Below the pieces are notes generated by a model. The model was not told where the DNA came from, did no database searches, and saw only the letters and a list, made by a program, of their open reading frames with translations. DNA of 41,537 nt from a virus. This document shows, piece after piece, positions 33,632 to 41,537 of this stretch (positions are counted from its first letter, which is position 1; every line of letters starts with the position of its first letter). The stretch spans positions 1-41,537 of IMG/VR virus record IMGVR_UViG_3300027281_000009; one strand, written 5' to 3'. A program made the position numbers and the translations under genes.

Positions 33632-34949
33632 TATAGCCACTACCGGGTGCATCCATAGCATCGATGAAACGCTGTTCGTCGCCAGTACCTGCAGAGGTAA
33701 AATTGATAAAGTATTCTTTAGATAACGCATGAAAATTGCCGACACCCACTGAGGTAAGATTCAACTCACTATATGTTGAAATAGTTACATAGTCTGCCGC
33801 AAAATAAGTATCATCTAAACAATATCTTGGATCACTATCGATTAAAGATTCCGCAAGTTTGATTGTATTGTTATTAATTTTAATAACATAATACACACCG
33901 AAATCATCCAGCCCGCCAATTCCGGTAGAATCTGCCTTATATACAACCAGATCGCCAGTATTATAACCATGTGCCGCTATCGTTATGGTATTAGTAGAAA
34001 TGTTTACATTGGCACTTTTAAAAAAAGTTCTTGTAGGAACTTGTTGCAACGCAATTTTGTCACGATACAATCGAAAATATCTACTGTCAATTACTTTAAC
34101 AAAATATTGTCTATATGGAATTAATCCGCCAATTGCCGAGCCTTCCATAGGATCATAGATAACACAATCGCCAGTTGTAAACCCATGGTCTGGAATTAAA
34201 AATCTGGCATATATGTCAAAGTTTTCAGCCGGATCGAAGTCTCTAGAAGAAACTGCCGGGTCACCTGTTATCGCCTTGATTTCGCCATCAACAACAAGGG
34301 GCCTGGCATTTGCGCCCGCACCAGGAAGAATGACAACATCATTTTCTTCTTGCTTAACAAAAAGTTCATATGTTGGAACAGTAGAGTATGCTAGTCTTGT
34401 TACTTCATCAACTATAATATTGTATGTTTCAAACGTAGAAACGCTACCAATATCAATGTAAGAATATATCTTTGCTCTTTTACCCTTTAAATCAAACGGG
34501 TCTAATGAGATAGTATCATCTGTTGTGATACGCATCTTTTCGCGATTTATCCATACACCATCAGAAGGCTTTAAAACATAAGTTGACGGATATATAATAT
34601 CAACATGTTCGTTGAAGAAGGTTCTAAAAATGAATAGAATACTTTCTTCTGACCCCTTTGCTTCATAAAACTCTCTAATGAATTTTATAAGGCGACGATC
34701 CGTAATAAGCGAATCTTTAGGAAACATCTGTAGATATTGTTCACGAAACGAGGGAATAAAGGTTTCGAGTGTATTATTAATATCAGAAAACGAGCTGGCA
34801 TTCAATAGGACATTATTCACCTCTCCATCCTGATCTAGAAACTCATAGTATTTTTCTAGAAAAAGGACGAATTGTGGGAATTCTGCTTTAATATAATCCG
34901 GAACTTGATTTGTAATCAAATATGCCAGAGAATTTTTGAAATCCGACAT
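33594..34949 (-). CDS. N-terminal part of gp7-position baseplate wedge-like protein (frame-shifted)
   Basis: A 451-codon frame starting MSDFKNSLAYLITNQVPDYI, then FPQFVLFLEKYYEFLDQDGE, RLIKFIREFYEAKGSEESIL and FIFRTFFNEHVDIIYPSTYV. This is the characteristic start of the large wedge-region protein of marine T4-like phages. The normal sequence ends around GTGDEQRFIDAMDAPGSGYN-AIP. The last residues (ASKCYRWY) have an unnatural look and run to a stop at 33594, while the continuation is in the +1 frame. It follows gp6 after 3 nt, so by order it corresponds to T4 gene 7; the sequence link to gp7 itself is inference. Confidence 0.8.
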   Translation of the reverse strand: MSDFKNSLAYLITNQVPDYIKAEFPQFVLFLEKYYEFLDQDGEVNNVLLNASSFSDINNTLETFIPSFREQYLQMFPKDSLITDRRLIKFIREFYEAKGSEESILFIFRTFFNEHVDIIYPSTYVLKPSDGVWINREKMRITTDDTISLDPFDLKGKRAKIYSYIDIGSVSTFETYNIIVDEVTRLAYSTVPTYELFVKQEENDVVILPGAGANARPLVVDGEIKAITGDPAVSSRDFDPAENFDIYARFLIPDHGFTTGDCVIYDPMEGSAIGGLIPYRQYFVKVIDSRYFRLYRDKIALQQVPTRTFFKSANVNISTNTITIAAHGYNTGDLVVYKADSTGIGGLDDFGVYYVIKINNNTIKLAESLIDSDPRYCLDDTYFAADYVTISTYSELNLTSVGVGNFHALSKEYFINFTSAGTGDEQRFIDAMDAPGSGYNAIPASKCYRWY

Positions 34950-34952
34950 GTA

Positions 34953-36818
34953 TTAAGTTCCGATAATATTAATTGTTGTACCTGAGATATAATTTCCAGC
35001 ACCAGAAATAGTAGAAGTATCTTGCGCTAAAACCAAATTCTTATTTGCATACGGGGTGACCGCATACGTATAGGAAATATCCTCATTTACTGGTGCCATA
35101 ATGATGTCCGGTGATGAACCTTGTGGCTTAATATAAATTCTGAGATAAAGATCCGTGCCAGAAATAGTATTAATATACAAACTAGGTATCAAGATTTTAC
35201 CTGTTCGATAGTCTATTGTTCCTACGGCAGTTGATATCAGAAGATTGTTTTCGTCATATAAATCTAATACACCCGGTAGCGAATCATCTTCGGTATAACT
35301 ATCTCGTAGATAACATGTTACTTCTTTACCCGATGGCAATATTGTGGTAAAAAGGTTTGATCTTACACTATTCGGTGCGATTGTAGTATTGTATGCAAAT
35401 GAAATTCTATTATTTTCGGCCGCGAATGGCTCATATGCTCTATGTAGATTCATTTCTATATTGGTGGCATAGATAGAAGTTGAAACAGAATTTAATAATT
35501 CTAACAATTCTGAATAGTAAAAATTCTTTTTTACTTTAGAAGTTGTATTTACAAAATAACTCGCTAAGTATTCAGACATAGTATTCTGAATAACAGACGC
35601 CGACACGGATGTATTATTTTTTAAATATCTGGCTGTTATGTTAAGGCTAATATAAAGATATGAAGGATCCACAAATACTGGCTGGATTCCAACTACACCT
35701 CTAGGCTTTAGAATGTCCCGTGCAATAGATGTTTTATCGGATTCCGTGATAACGCTATTTGGCAGAGGCTCAATTGAAACGAAAACTTTACCATAGATAG
35801 GAGGGTCATTATCTTCTCCGCCCCAAACAGTTATCGAATTGATATTGCCGTATTGACTTTCAATCAATGCCGTATAGTCCTCAGCGGTTACGGCTCTATT
35901 CTTTGTAGCATTGAATTTAGGTGCAATGAAGCGAATTGAATCAGTTGATTGGGCTTCTGCACCGCCAAATGCAGCGGCGGCCGAAACAGAAATTATTTCT
36001 CCTGTTCCAAGAATTACAGATTTTGCGGATAATCCTGTGACAGAGTTTGCGCCTATCCCACCACTTACAATATAGTCTATAGTAACAATATTACCGACTG
36101 TTAATTTTTTACCCAAAACGTTATCACCAAAACGAACTTCAATTAATCCATTTGCATTTTCTTCCACGAAGAATGCTCTTGAAGTTTCCGTGAGTGAAAC
36201 GATGTTCTGATTTTGAACGAATGTTTGAAGGTCTAATTCAGATGAAGATGTTTGGACTCTACATACTATTGTAGAAGTGTCAACATTTCTATTTAAAAGT
36301 TCGAACGGCCCAGACACAGTATCTGCCGTAACGGTAAAGAAGTTATTGGTTCTTACACCTTCAATTAGAGTTACAACGAAAGTAAAAGTTCCGTCTGCTT
36401 TTGTTGCAGTAATATCGTCTTCAGGATAAAATGTATACGTAACACCATCTGAACCAACTCCCTTAAACCCTAGGTTTTTACTTAGAGTTGCCGTGCTGGA
36501 TGTATACGATGTCGGAGGAGTTATTTCAATTGTGGCCTCAACTCTAGCGGAGCGAATGGAGCGGGGATTATATCCAAGAGACTTAGAAATCGAAACGACA
36601 GACGATCTTTTTACCGCGCTGTCTATGAACATTTCATTTGCGAGAAGGTGGGCAAGCGTTGCGTTATAGTGAGTATTATACGCAAGTAGGTCAATTAAAA
36701 CCGATAGACCAGATCCATCAAAGTTGTAGTCCGCAAACTCAGTTTGACTTTGTAGATATGTCTTTAGATTTTCTCTAATGCCAAAGAAATCTAGTTCGGT
36801 AACATTTAATTGAGCCAT
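34953..36818 (-). CDS. gp6: Baseplate wedge protein gp6
   Basis: A 621-aa product (T4 gp6 is 660 aa). gp6 dimers form the inner ring that links the six wedges. Typical segments are LDFFGIRENLKTYLQSQTEF, FDGSGLSVLIDLLAYNTHYN, LLANEMFIDSAVKRSSVVSI, then VEVRFGDNVLGK-like LIEVRFGDNVLGKKLTVGN. The baseplate-J region RAVTAEDYTALIESQYGNIN, followed by WGGEDNDPPIYGKVFVSI, is also present. It starts 1 nt after the gp25 stop, so the pair is coupled. Confidence 0.96.
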   Translation of the reverse strand: MAQLNVTELDFFGIRENLKTYLQSQTEFADYNFDGSGLSVLIDLLAYNTHYNATLAHLLANEMFIDSAVKRSSVVSISKSLGYNPRSIRSARVEATIEITPPTSYTSSTATLSKNLGFKGVGSDGVTYTFYPEDDITATKADGTFTFVVTLIEGVRTNNFFTVTADTVSGPFELLNRNVDTSTIVCRVQTSSSELDLQTFVQNQNIVSLTETSRAFFVEENANGLIEVRFGDNVLGKKLTVGNIVTIDYIVSGGIGANSVTGLSAKSVILGTGEIISVSAAAAFGGAEAQSTDSIRFIAPKFNATKNRAVTAEDYTALIESQYGNINSITVWGGEDNDPPIYGKVFVSIEPLPNSVITESDKTSIARDILKPRGVVGIQPVFVDPSYLYISLNITARYLKNNTSVSASVIQNTMSEYLASYFVNTTSKVKKNFYYSELLELLNSVSTSIYATNIEMNLHRAYEPFAAENNRISFAYNTTIAPNSVRSNLFTTILPSGKEVTCYLRDSYTEDDSLPGVLDLYDENNLLISTAVGTIDYRTGKILIPSLYINTISGTDLYLRIYIKPQGSSPDIIMAPVNEDISYTYAVTPYANKNLVLAQDTSTISGAGNYISGTTINIIGT

Positions 36819-36819
36819 A

Positions 36820-37218
36820 TTATCTGCTTCTTCTTAGAATAGTTGAAAAGTTAAAAGGACCTTCAATACCAAAGACATAAAAAGTAATGTTTACCGTAAA
36901 AGCATTTGCATCATATTCAGGAATAACCTCTATGTCTTGCGCTCTAACTCTTGGCTCATATTTGTTAATCAATATTTCAAGTTCTAGTTGTAATCTATTG
37001 GCTGTAATAACATCGATATTTTCAAACAATAATGCGTATATAGGAGACCCTAATTTAGGTTGAAAAGGTCGCTCATAAAATCTAGTAAGCACTAGAGTTT
37101 TAAGAGATTGTTTAACTGCATTGACATCATATTTCTTCGCAACATCACCCGTCACAGGATTAGCTGCAAACGAAAGATCGAAGTCCGAGTATATTCTGTT
37201 TACTTGTTTAATAGACAT
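36820..37218 (-). CDS. gp25: Baseplate wedge protein gp25
   Basis: The product is 132 aa, the same length as T4 gp25. The conserved EPR motif (residues 88-90 in LINKYEPRVRAQDIEV) is the signature of gp25 and of its type VI secretion relative TssE; in both it holds the wedge/sheath-initiating contact. The ATG at 37218 has no Shine-Dalgarno site in the preceding 20 nt. A late-type octamer ends only 5 nt upstream, so a leaderless message is possible. An upstream ATG is out of frame. gp6 follows immediately. Confidence 0.95.
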   Translation of the reverse strand: MSIKQVNRIYSDFDLSFAANPVTGDVAKKYDVNAVKQSLKTLVLTRFYERPFQPKLGSPIYALLFENIDVITANRLQLELEILINKYEPRVRAQDIEVIPEYDANAFTVNITFYVFGIEGPFNFSTILRRSR

Positions 37219-37223
37219 AAGTA

Positions 37224-37231
37224 TATTTATA
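37224..37231 (-). promoter_or_regulatory. T4-late-type octamer directly before gp25
   Basis: Exact TATAAATA on the minus strand. If it covers -13 to -6 as in T4, the start point (+1) falls on 37218, the A of the gp25 ATG. Confidence 0.6.
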
Positions 37232-37238
37232 CATTAAA

Positions 37239-38123
37239 TTAGCCTCTGAGACCAGGCATTTGATCAAATTGTCCTTTCTTTCCATAAGGTTCGTCCCTAT
37301 AGAAACTTTGCGCCCAGCCTCTAACCGCTAATGTTTTGGGTTGTCTTAATCCAATGTGAATCCATGGCGCCTTGGATGGGTCGCCCTTTGGCCTGACCGC
37401 AGGCGCCCATTCGTAAAGAAGCTGGTCATAAGGAATTCCTAATTTTGCAATAATATTTGCAACCTCGCGGTGTCTACCCCCTACATATCCACAACTTGCG
37501 AACTGCATATCAATACCCCAGCCAACATTATGGGCTGAGCCATTTGATTTTGGGCGTAAAGTTGATGTAATCACAAACCCCGCGCCGAAACGGGCTCTAA
37601 TTGGGTCAATACAAAGAACAAAAAGATCGCGTAAGTTTTGGACTATTTGATATCCTGTCCATGTTCTACCTGCAGCAGACTTTGAGCCAGGAATACTAGC
37701 AGCGCCCAATGCAGGATTTAAGGCATCTTGTAAAGTATAAAAGTGTGATAACTTGATTTTAGATGCCATAGCATTGTAGTTGCCGGATGTGGGAATTGGC
37801 GGTAGCTTATTTCCTTTAAAATCTGTATCGGTCTTTCTAAGTCCCGCGGCGGGCGGCACTGGAGTTCCTGGTTCAGTAGATGTAGGTGCTCCACCTTCGT
37901 CACCCATAAAACTGGGACTGCCGTCGCTGTTCGCTTCCGCGCAACCAGGATCCTCATTTGCCGGTTCATTTGTACCAGGCGCTTGAGTAGTTTCTGTCGG
38001 TTGAGCGGCGGGCGCGGCCGCCGGAGAAACTGGAGCAGTAGGGGCGCCGCCAGCCGCTGGCGCCGTCGTAGTTGTTGGTGCATTAGAGTTTGCTGCGGGT
38101 GGATTTTTTGGGGTTTCTGCCAT
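37239..38123 (-). CDS. M15-family peptidase-like protein (cell-wall cutting, hub-linked)
   Basis: A 294-aa product. Residues 1-95 are a flexible Pro/Ala/Thr linker. The domain about 110-285 has the metal-site pattern of M15 (VanY/DD-peptidase fold): SAHNVGWGID with His198 and Asp205, YEW with Glu238, and WIHIGL with His256. VITSTLRPKSNG before it is also typical. These enzymes cut peptide cross-links of peptidoglycan at the D-Ala or related bond. There is no signal peptide, which fits delivery with the tail. The gene lies between the hub spike and gp25, where it can supply the wall-cutting function that T4 has inside gp5. An AGAGGAA site precedes the ATG. Confidence 0.85.
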   Translation of the reverse strand: MAETPKNPPAANSNAPTTTTAPAAGGAPTAPVSPAAAPAAQPTETTQAPGTNEPANEDPGCAEANSDGSPSFMGDEGGAPTSTEPGTPVPPAAGLRKTDTDFKGNKLPPIPTSGNYNAMASKIKLSHFYTLQDALNPALGAASIPGSKSAAGRTWTGYQIVQNLRDLFVLCIDPIRARFGAGFVITSTLRPKSNGSAHNVGWGIDMQFASCGYVGGRHREVANIIAKLGIPYDQLLYEWAPAVRPKGDPSKAPWIHIGLRQPKTLAVRGWAQSFYRDEPYGKKGQFDQMPGLRG

Positions 38124-38132
38124 ATATTCCTC

Positions 38133-41100
38133 TTATGCCAACGCCGTATCGTCGTTGATTGTCGCTTGTTCATTGAAGGAGATCCCGCCTGCCGAATTTA
38201 CAAGCTGGCTGCTGCCACCTGACCCGGTAGAAGTAAGACCATCTGGACCACCGATAATAGGTGATGCCGAGACAGATACTGGCTTTTCAATAGGAATTGG
38301 ATTTGCAAGTGTTGCAATCTTAGCGCCAGTTGCTTCGCTTGCTGGATCAGCCGAGTTAGCATTACCGGCGGTTACCGCCGATCCTGGTTCAGTAACAGAA
38401 GCAGATGTCGGACCAGATATCGGAAGATCGTGAGTGCTTCCTCCATTAGTACCAGTATCAGTTCCAGTTGCTCGAAGATTTGTGCTACCAGCATTCAGTG
38501 TGGAGACATTTGCAGTTGTAACGTCAAGAGTTGGTGTATCAATAGGCGAAGATGCAACAAGTTGTGCCTTAAGATTGATATTGCCTGCACCCTCAACATT
38601 AACGGCTGCGCCAGACTTGACGTTGGTTGCTGCCGCAGAGTTGACATTCACGGCATTACCAGACTTGACATTAACTGAATCCGCTGCTTGTGCATTGATA
38701 ACATTCGCAGACTTGATATTTGTAGAAGCAATCGATTCTGTATTAACAGAACCAGCAGACTTGATGTTTGTATTACCAAGCGATTCTATGTTTGTATGTG
38801 TACCAGACTTACTATCGATAGTTACGGCGGCCTTGCTCAAGATTGAACCATCTGTGTCTTGATTGATATTGCCAACAGATGTATGATAAGAAACTCCAGA
38901 TACCTTAACATGATAATCGCCCTTAGATGTTACTTTATAACCGCTTGCTGTAAGGTTATGAGTGCCATCAATTGTCGAATTGAAGTTGCCTGCACCATGT
39001 ATTTGCATGTCGCCTTTATTATCGTGCGAGAATACACCATCGTTTCTAATGAAGATGCCGCCACCTACAGATAGTCCAAAGTGACCAGCAACGTTTAAGT
39101 TGAAGTCATTATGAACGTCCATGTTGACTTTACCGTTCATAGTAAGATTTGCATCACCCATAATCATAACATTACATTCACCTGCAACGTGAACATTGGC
39201 GCGGCCCTCAATTAAAATATATCCGTTATTATCGATAATTGTATAGTTATCACCAACAACGCGAGTTACTTGTGTTCCGTCAGGACCGATTTCATTAAAT
39301 GATCCTGATTTATGAGCGGTGTGAATCCGTTCGGCACCGGGGGTATCGTCGATTTCTTGAACGTGACCGGATTCCGAAGCAGTAACCTTGTTGAAAGGAT
39401 ACTGGGCAGCATATGCGGTCTTAGGCTGCGACCAAGATCCACCGTTTCTACCCGCTTTTGGAATGTCTCTTTTACGGAGAGCATTTTTAGCGGCAGGTGA
39501 TGCACCTGAACTTAAACTTTCTTGATTTGCACCCTGTGACGTTGGGTTATTCTGAATATGAGGCGAATTTATACCCACTGCAAGAGGATTAGTATCTGGT
39601 TTACCACCGAGAGACTTCTTCGGATATTGGCCTCTTGGGTCACCGAAGCCGTTTTCAGTATCGTTTGTTACTGGAATATTCGCAGCATCCGATGGGGCTT
39701 GTGTCAATGACTGCGCGGTATCTGCCGCGGCGGGATGTTCTACGCTATCTGCTTGTAGTGGATTTGTATTCGGAGGAGCTGTTGCGATAGGCGGAGCAAC
39801 TCTCGTAACTTCTTTTTGTGAAGACGCAAATCCTTTTTGATCTTCTACAATTGTAGTTGTTACTACAGAACCGTCGCCATATTTTTCAGTTACAATCGTA
39901 GTTGTTGAACCGTCTGTATTTGATTTACTCGGTCCTTGTGCCGCAACTGGAGTATTGTTACTAAAAGTTTTCTTGACTTTCTCAAGATTTGTAGTATACT
40001 CACCCGCGATTCCAGACTTAGCACTTATAAGGTCGTTTGATAGCGCAGTATCTGGTCCAAGAGGAGGATTATTAAACTCTCTAACCCATTTATTATAGTT
40101 AAAGATAATGTTTTTTTGCTCTCTCTTTAGAGCATTAAGAACATCAAGCCATGCCTCCGCGGTAGGAAGATCCCATTTAGCAGTCGAGCCAGTTGGGTCG
40201 GCGGCAACTTCTTGATTTAATTCCACAATGTCTCGCTGTGTATATTCAATTTCGCGAGTTAATTGAGCATCGATACTTTCTGTACCCTCCGGTCTGTTGA
40301 GAGGTATAATATACTTCGTCCGAAATGGTTCATAGTTTATCGGTTTTAATCCATCGACCTTTATTGCGTGGTCACTCATAAACGGAATAACTGTAGCAAT
40401 TATCGGAATCTCTGTGAGTGGTAGCGCACCGCTATTTTGCGGATAAAGAGCATTTCCAAGATTTTGTTCAAAGATTTTAGGTGTTTTTGGAGTATAGTTA
40501 TTGATACGTTCTTGCTTAATTGCACCATCAATAGCAGAAATCAGTATCGAATATTGAGGAGTTTTTATATCTGTCTTATCAATTAAGTTTACAGAAGCAA
40601 TCGGTGAACCCTTGGTAGATAATGTAACTACGCCGTTTGATGCTGTCCATTGATACGAGACTTCTACTGAACCGTATGTAGTTTTCATTGGATTAGGGTC
40701 GACAGGTGGCGAAGAAGCCTGCGTTGGTCCTTCTACCGCAGCCGCAATTTGCGTGGACGGTAGCGTAGGAACTGCGTCTGCGGACGCCGCACCTGTTTGA
40801 GGAGTTGGAGGAACAGAAGCGGGTGATACCGGCAAGAACGACGAAACAATTTCACCTTCTGCTGGCTTTTCGGTAGTGGTAGGTGAAGAGCCGCCCAACA
40901 TTCCTGAAACATTTGATGCTGCATTCGACAACGCACTTGTAACGTTGCCCGTGGCAGAGTTGAGTGCTCCTTGTGCGTTACCAGCTATACCCGAAACTGC
41001 GCCAGTTGCCGCTGATATAGCGCCCGTAACATTTGATACCGCAGAAGCGCCAAGGGCGGCAGCGGCGGCAGATGGATCTTTTGCACCGGCTGTTATCGCG

Positions 41101-41537
41101 GTGAGATTATTAGCAAGAGCAAGACCGGACACTGCGGTCGAACTGGAATTGAGTATGCCACTTGCTGCCGCAGATGCTTGTTTCTTCAATGATTCCATCG
41201 ATGCAGAACCGGCACTACTAATCAGAGAAGTCAATTCTGGTTTACTTACACCGATTGCACTAATAGAGGCTGCTTTTGCTTGCTCGAACTTATCAAGCAA
41301 TCCAGGTTTAGCACCTGTTTGTTCTATTAGCGTGGTATTGAGTGCTGGAATAGCTGCACCCACGTTCCCCATCTTATTAGTTTCTGATGCAATCAGATCA
41401 GAAATTTTTGCGGGGTCAGTGACGCCATCGATTGCCGCACGAAGAAGTGCAGTTGCACCCGGAGGACACATACCGCGACGATTTAACTCATTGATTACCG
41501 CAGTCTGTGAATCGTTGGCTAGACCAAAACCAGACTT
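38133..41537 (-). CDS. gp5: Baseplate hub/spike gp5-like protein, 5' end outside window
   Basis: At least 1134 aa. An internal ATG at 41471 exists, but the frame stays open to the window edge and reads sensibly (GLANDSQTAVINELNRRG), so the real start is probably outside. The first about 270 residues are Ala/Ser/Gly/Thr-rich and repetitive (GAISAATGAVSGIAGNAQGA). A middle part follows (VSYQWTASNGVVTLSTKG; then EIEYTQRDIVELNQEVAAD) with no lysozyme motifs I can see. From about residue 700, ESGHVQEIDDTPGAERIHTA and VVGDNYTIIDNNGYILIEG start the gp5-type triple-stranded beta-helix spike: VHVAGECNVMIMGDANLTM and many short repeats (NTNIKSAGSVNTESIASTNI). It punctures the outer membrane. T4 gp5 is 575 aa with an internal lysozyme. 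Confidence 0.87.
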   Translation of the reverse strand, partial: KSGFGLANDSQTAVINELNRRGMCPPGATALLRAAIDGVTDPAKISDLIASETNKMGNVGAAIPALNTTLIEQTGAKPGLLDKFEQAKAASISAIGVSKPELTSLISSAGSASMESLKKQASAAASGILNSSSTAVSGLALANNLTAITAGAKDPSAAAAALGASAVSNVTGAISAATGAVSGIAGNAQGALNSATGNVTSALSNAASNVSGMLGGSSPTTTEKPAEGEIVSSFLPVSPASVPPTPQTGAASADAVPTLPSTQIAAAVEGPTQASSPPVDPNPMKTTYGSVEVSYQWTASNGVVTLSTKGSPIASVNLIDKTDIKTPQYSILISAIDGAIKQERINNYTPKTPKIFEQNLGNALYPQNSGALPLTEIPIIATVIPFMSDHAIKVDGLKPINYEPFRTKYIIPLNRPEGTESIDAQLTREIEYTQRDIVELNQEVAADPTGSTAKWDLPTAEAWLDVLNALKREQKNIIFNYNKWVREFNNPPLGPDTALSNDLISAKSGIAGEYTTNLEKVKKTFSNNTPVAAQGPSKSNTDGSTTTIVTEKYGDGSVVTTTIVEDQKGFASSQKEVTRVAPPIATAPPNTNPLQADSVEHPAAADTAQSLTQAPSDAANIPVTNDTENGFGDPRGQYPKKSLGGKPDTNPLAVGINSPHIQNNPTSQGANQESLSSGASPAAKNALRKRDIPKAGRNGGSWSQPKTAYAAQYPFNKVTASESGHVQEIDDTPGAERIHTAHKSGSFNEIGPDGTQVTRVVGDNYTIIDNNGYILIEGRANVHVAGECNVMIMGDANLTMNGKVNMDVHNDFNLNVAGHFGLSVGGGIFIRNDGVFSHDNKGDMQIHGAGNFNSTIDGTHNLTASGYKVTSKGDYHVKVSGVSYHTSVGNINQDTDGSILSKAAVTIDSKSGTHTNIESLGNTNIKSAGSVNTESIASTNIKSANVINAQAADSVNVKSGNAVNVNSAAATNVKSGAAVNVEGAGNINLKAQLVASSPIDTPTLDVTTANVSTLNAGSTNLRATGTDTGTNGGSTHDLPISGPTSASVTEPGSAVTAGNANSADPASEATGAKIATLANPIPIEKPVSVSASPIIGGPDGLTSTGSGGSSQLVNSAGGISFNEQATINDDTALA

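Noticed and set aside
33631-33745. Independent start of the second gp7-position frame at 33745
   Set aside because: The first about 38 codons look like a shadow of the other frame and there is no ribosome-binding site; a joined gene with a +1 shift explains the data better.
41471-41471. ATG at 41471 as the true start of the hub protein
   Set aside because: The frame continues in sensible sequence to the window edge, so this is more likely an internal Met.

Overview
This window is a structural-gene block of a T4-like contractile-tailed phage (a myovirus of the marine or cyanophage-like 'exo-T-even' type). I infer this from the gene order and from protein features, not from a database search. 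Read on the minus strand from the right-hand end, it runs: gp5-type hub spike (cut by the window edge), an M15-family peptidase, gp25, gp6, a large protein in the gp7 position (split by a frameshift), a small tail structural protein, gp8, a 2059-aa DUF4815-type structural protein, fibre-like proteins, gp13, gp14, gp15, gp16, gp17, gp18, gp19, gp20, gp67, an internal/prohead-core-type protein, and the first 13 codons of one more gene. This is close to the T4 late order 5-6-7-8-(9-12)-wac-13-14-15-16-17-18-19-20-67-68. The host cannot be named from this window. Base composition is moderately AT-rich, and there are no photosynthesis or other host-diagnostic genes.

Region by region: 1-9410 holds head, DNA packaging, neck and tail tube/sheath genes. 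9439-15272 holds seven small to large fibre/neck-like proteins built from repeated modules: LRRGT or IKRS-type N-termini, 'GDLTVSGNDIKSS' repeats and -DGGTY C-termini. 15322-19639 is an island of six genes on the opposite (+) strand: four tandem paralogous DxD glycosyltransferase-like proteins, a methyltransferase-like protein and a proline-rich coiled-coil protein. 19627-21432 (minus) adds a 2-oxoglutarate oxygenase-like protein, a fifth glycosyltransferase-like protein and a conserved-looking small protein. 21477-23655 holds more fibre-like proteins, one with 14 G-x-R-T-Y repeats. 23657-41537 is the baseplate block.

Regulation: exact T4-late-type octamers (TATAAATA) occur at nine places, and eight of them lie 5-133 nt before a gene start on the correct strand. 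The + island and the minus-strand fibre cluster are served by crossing divergent copies around 15248-15307. Genes are packed with 1-20 nt overlaps or very short gaps, and no stretch over 100 nt lacks a gene.

Most interesting points: the glycan/methyl/oxygenase cassette inserted between fibre genes; the +1 frame break in the gp7-position gene; a predicted leaderless gp25 transcript; a hub spike with no visible lysozyme domain next to a separate M15 peptidase; and a perfect 21-bp palindrome at 12967-12987.
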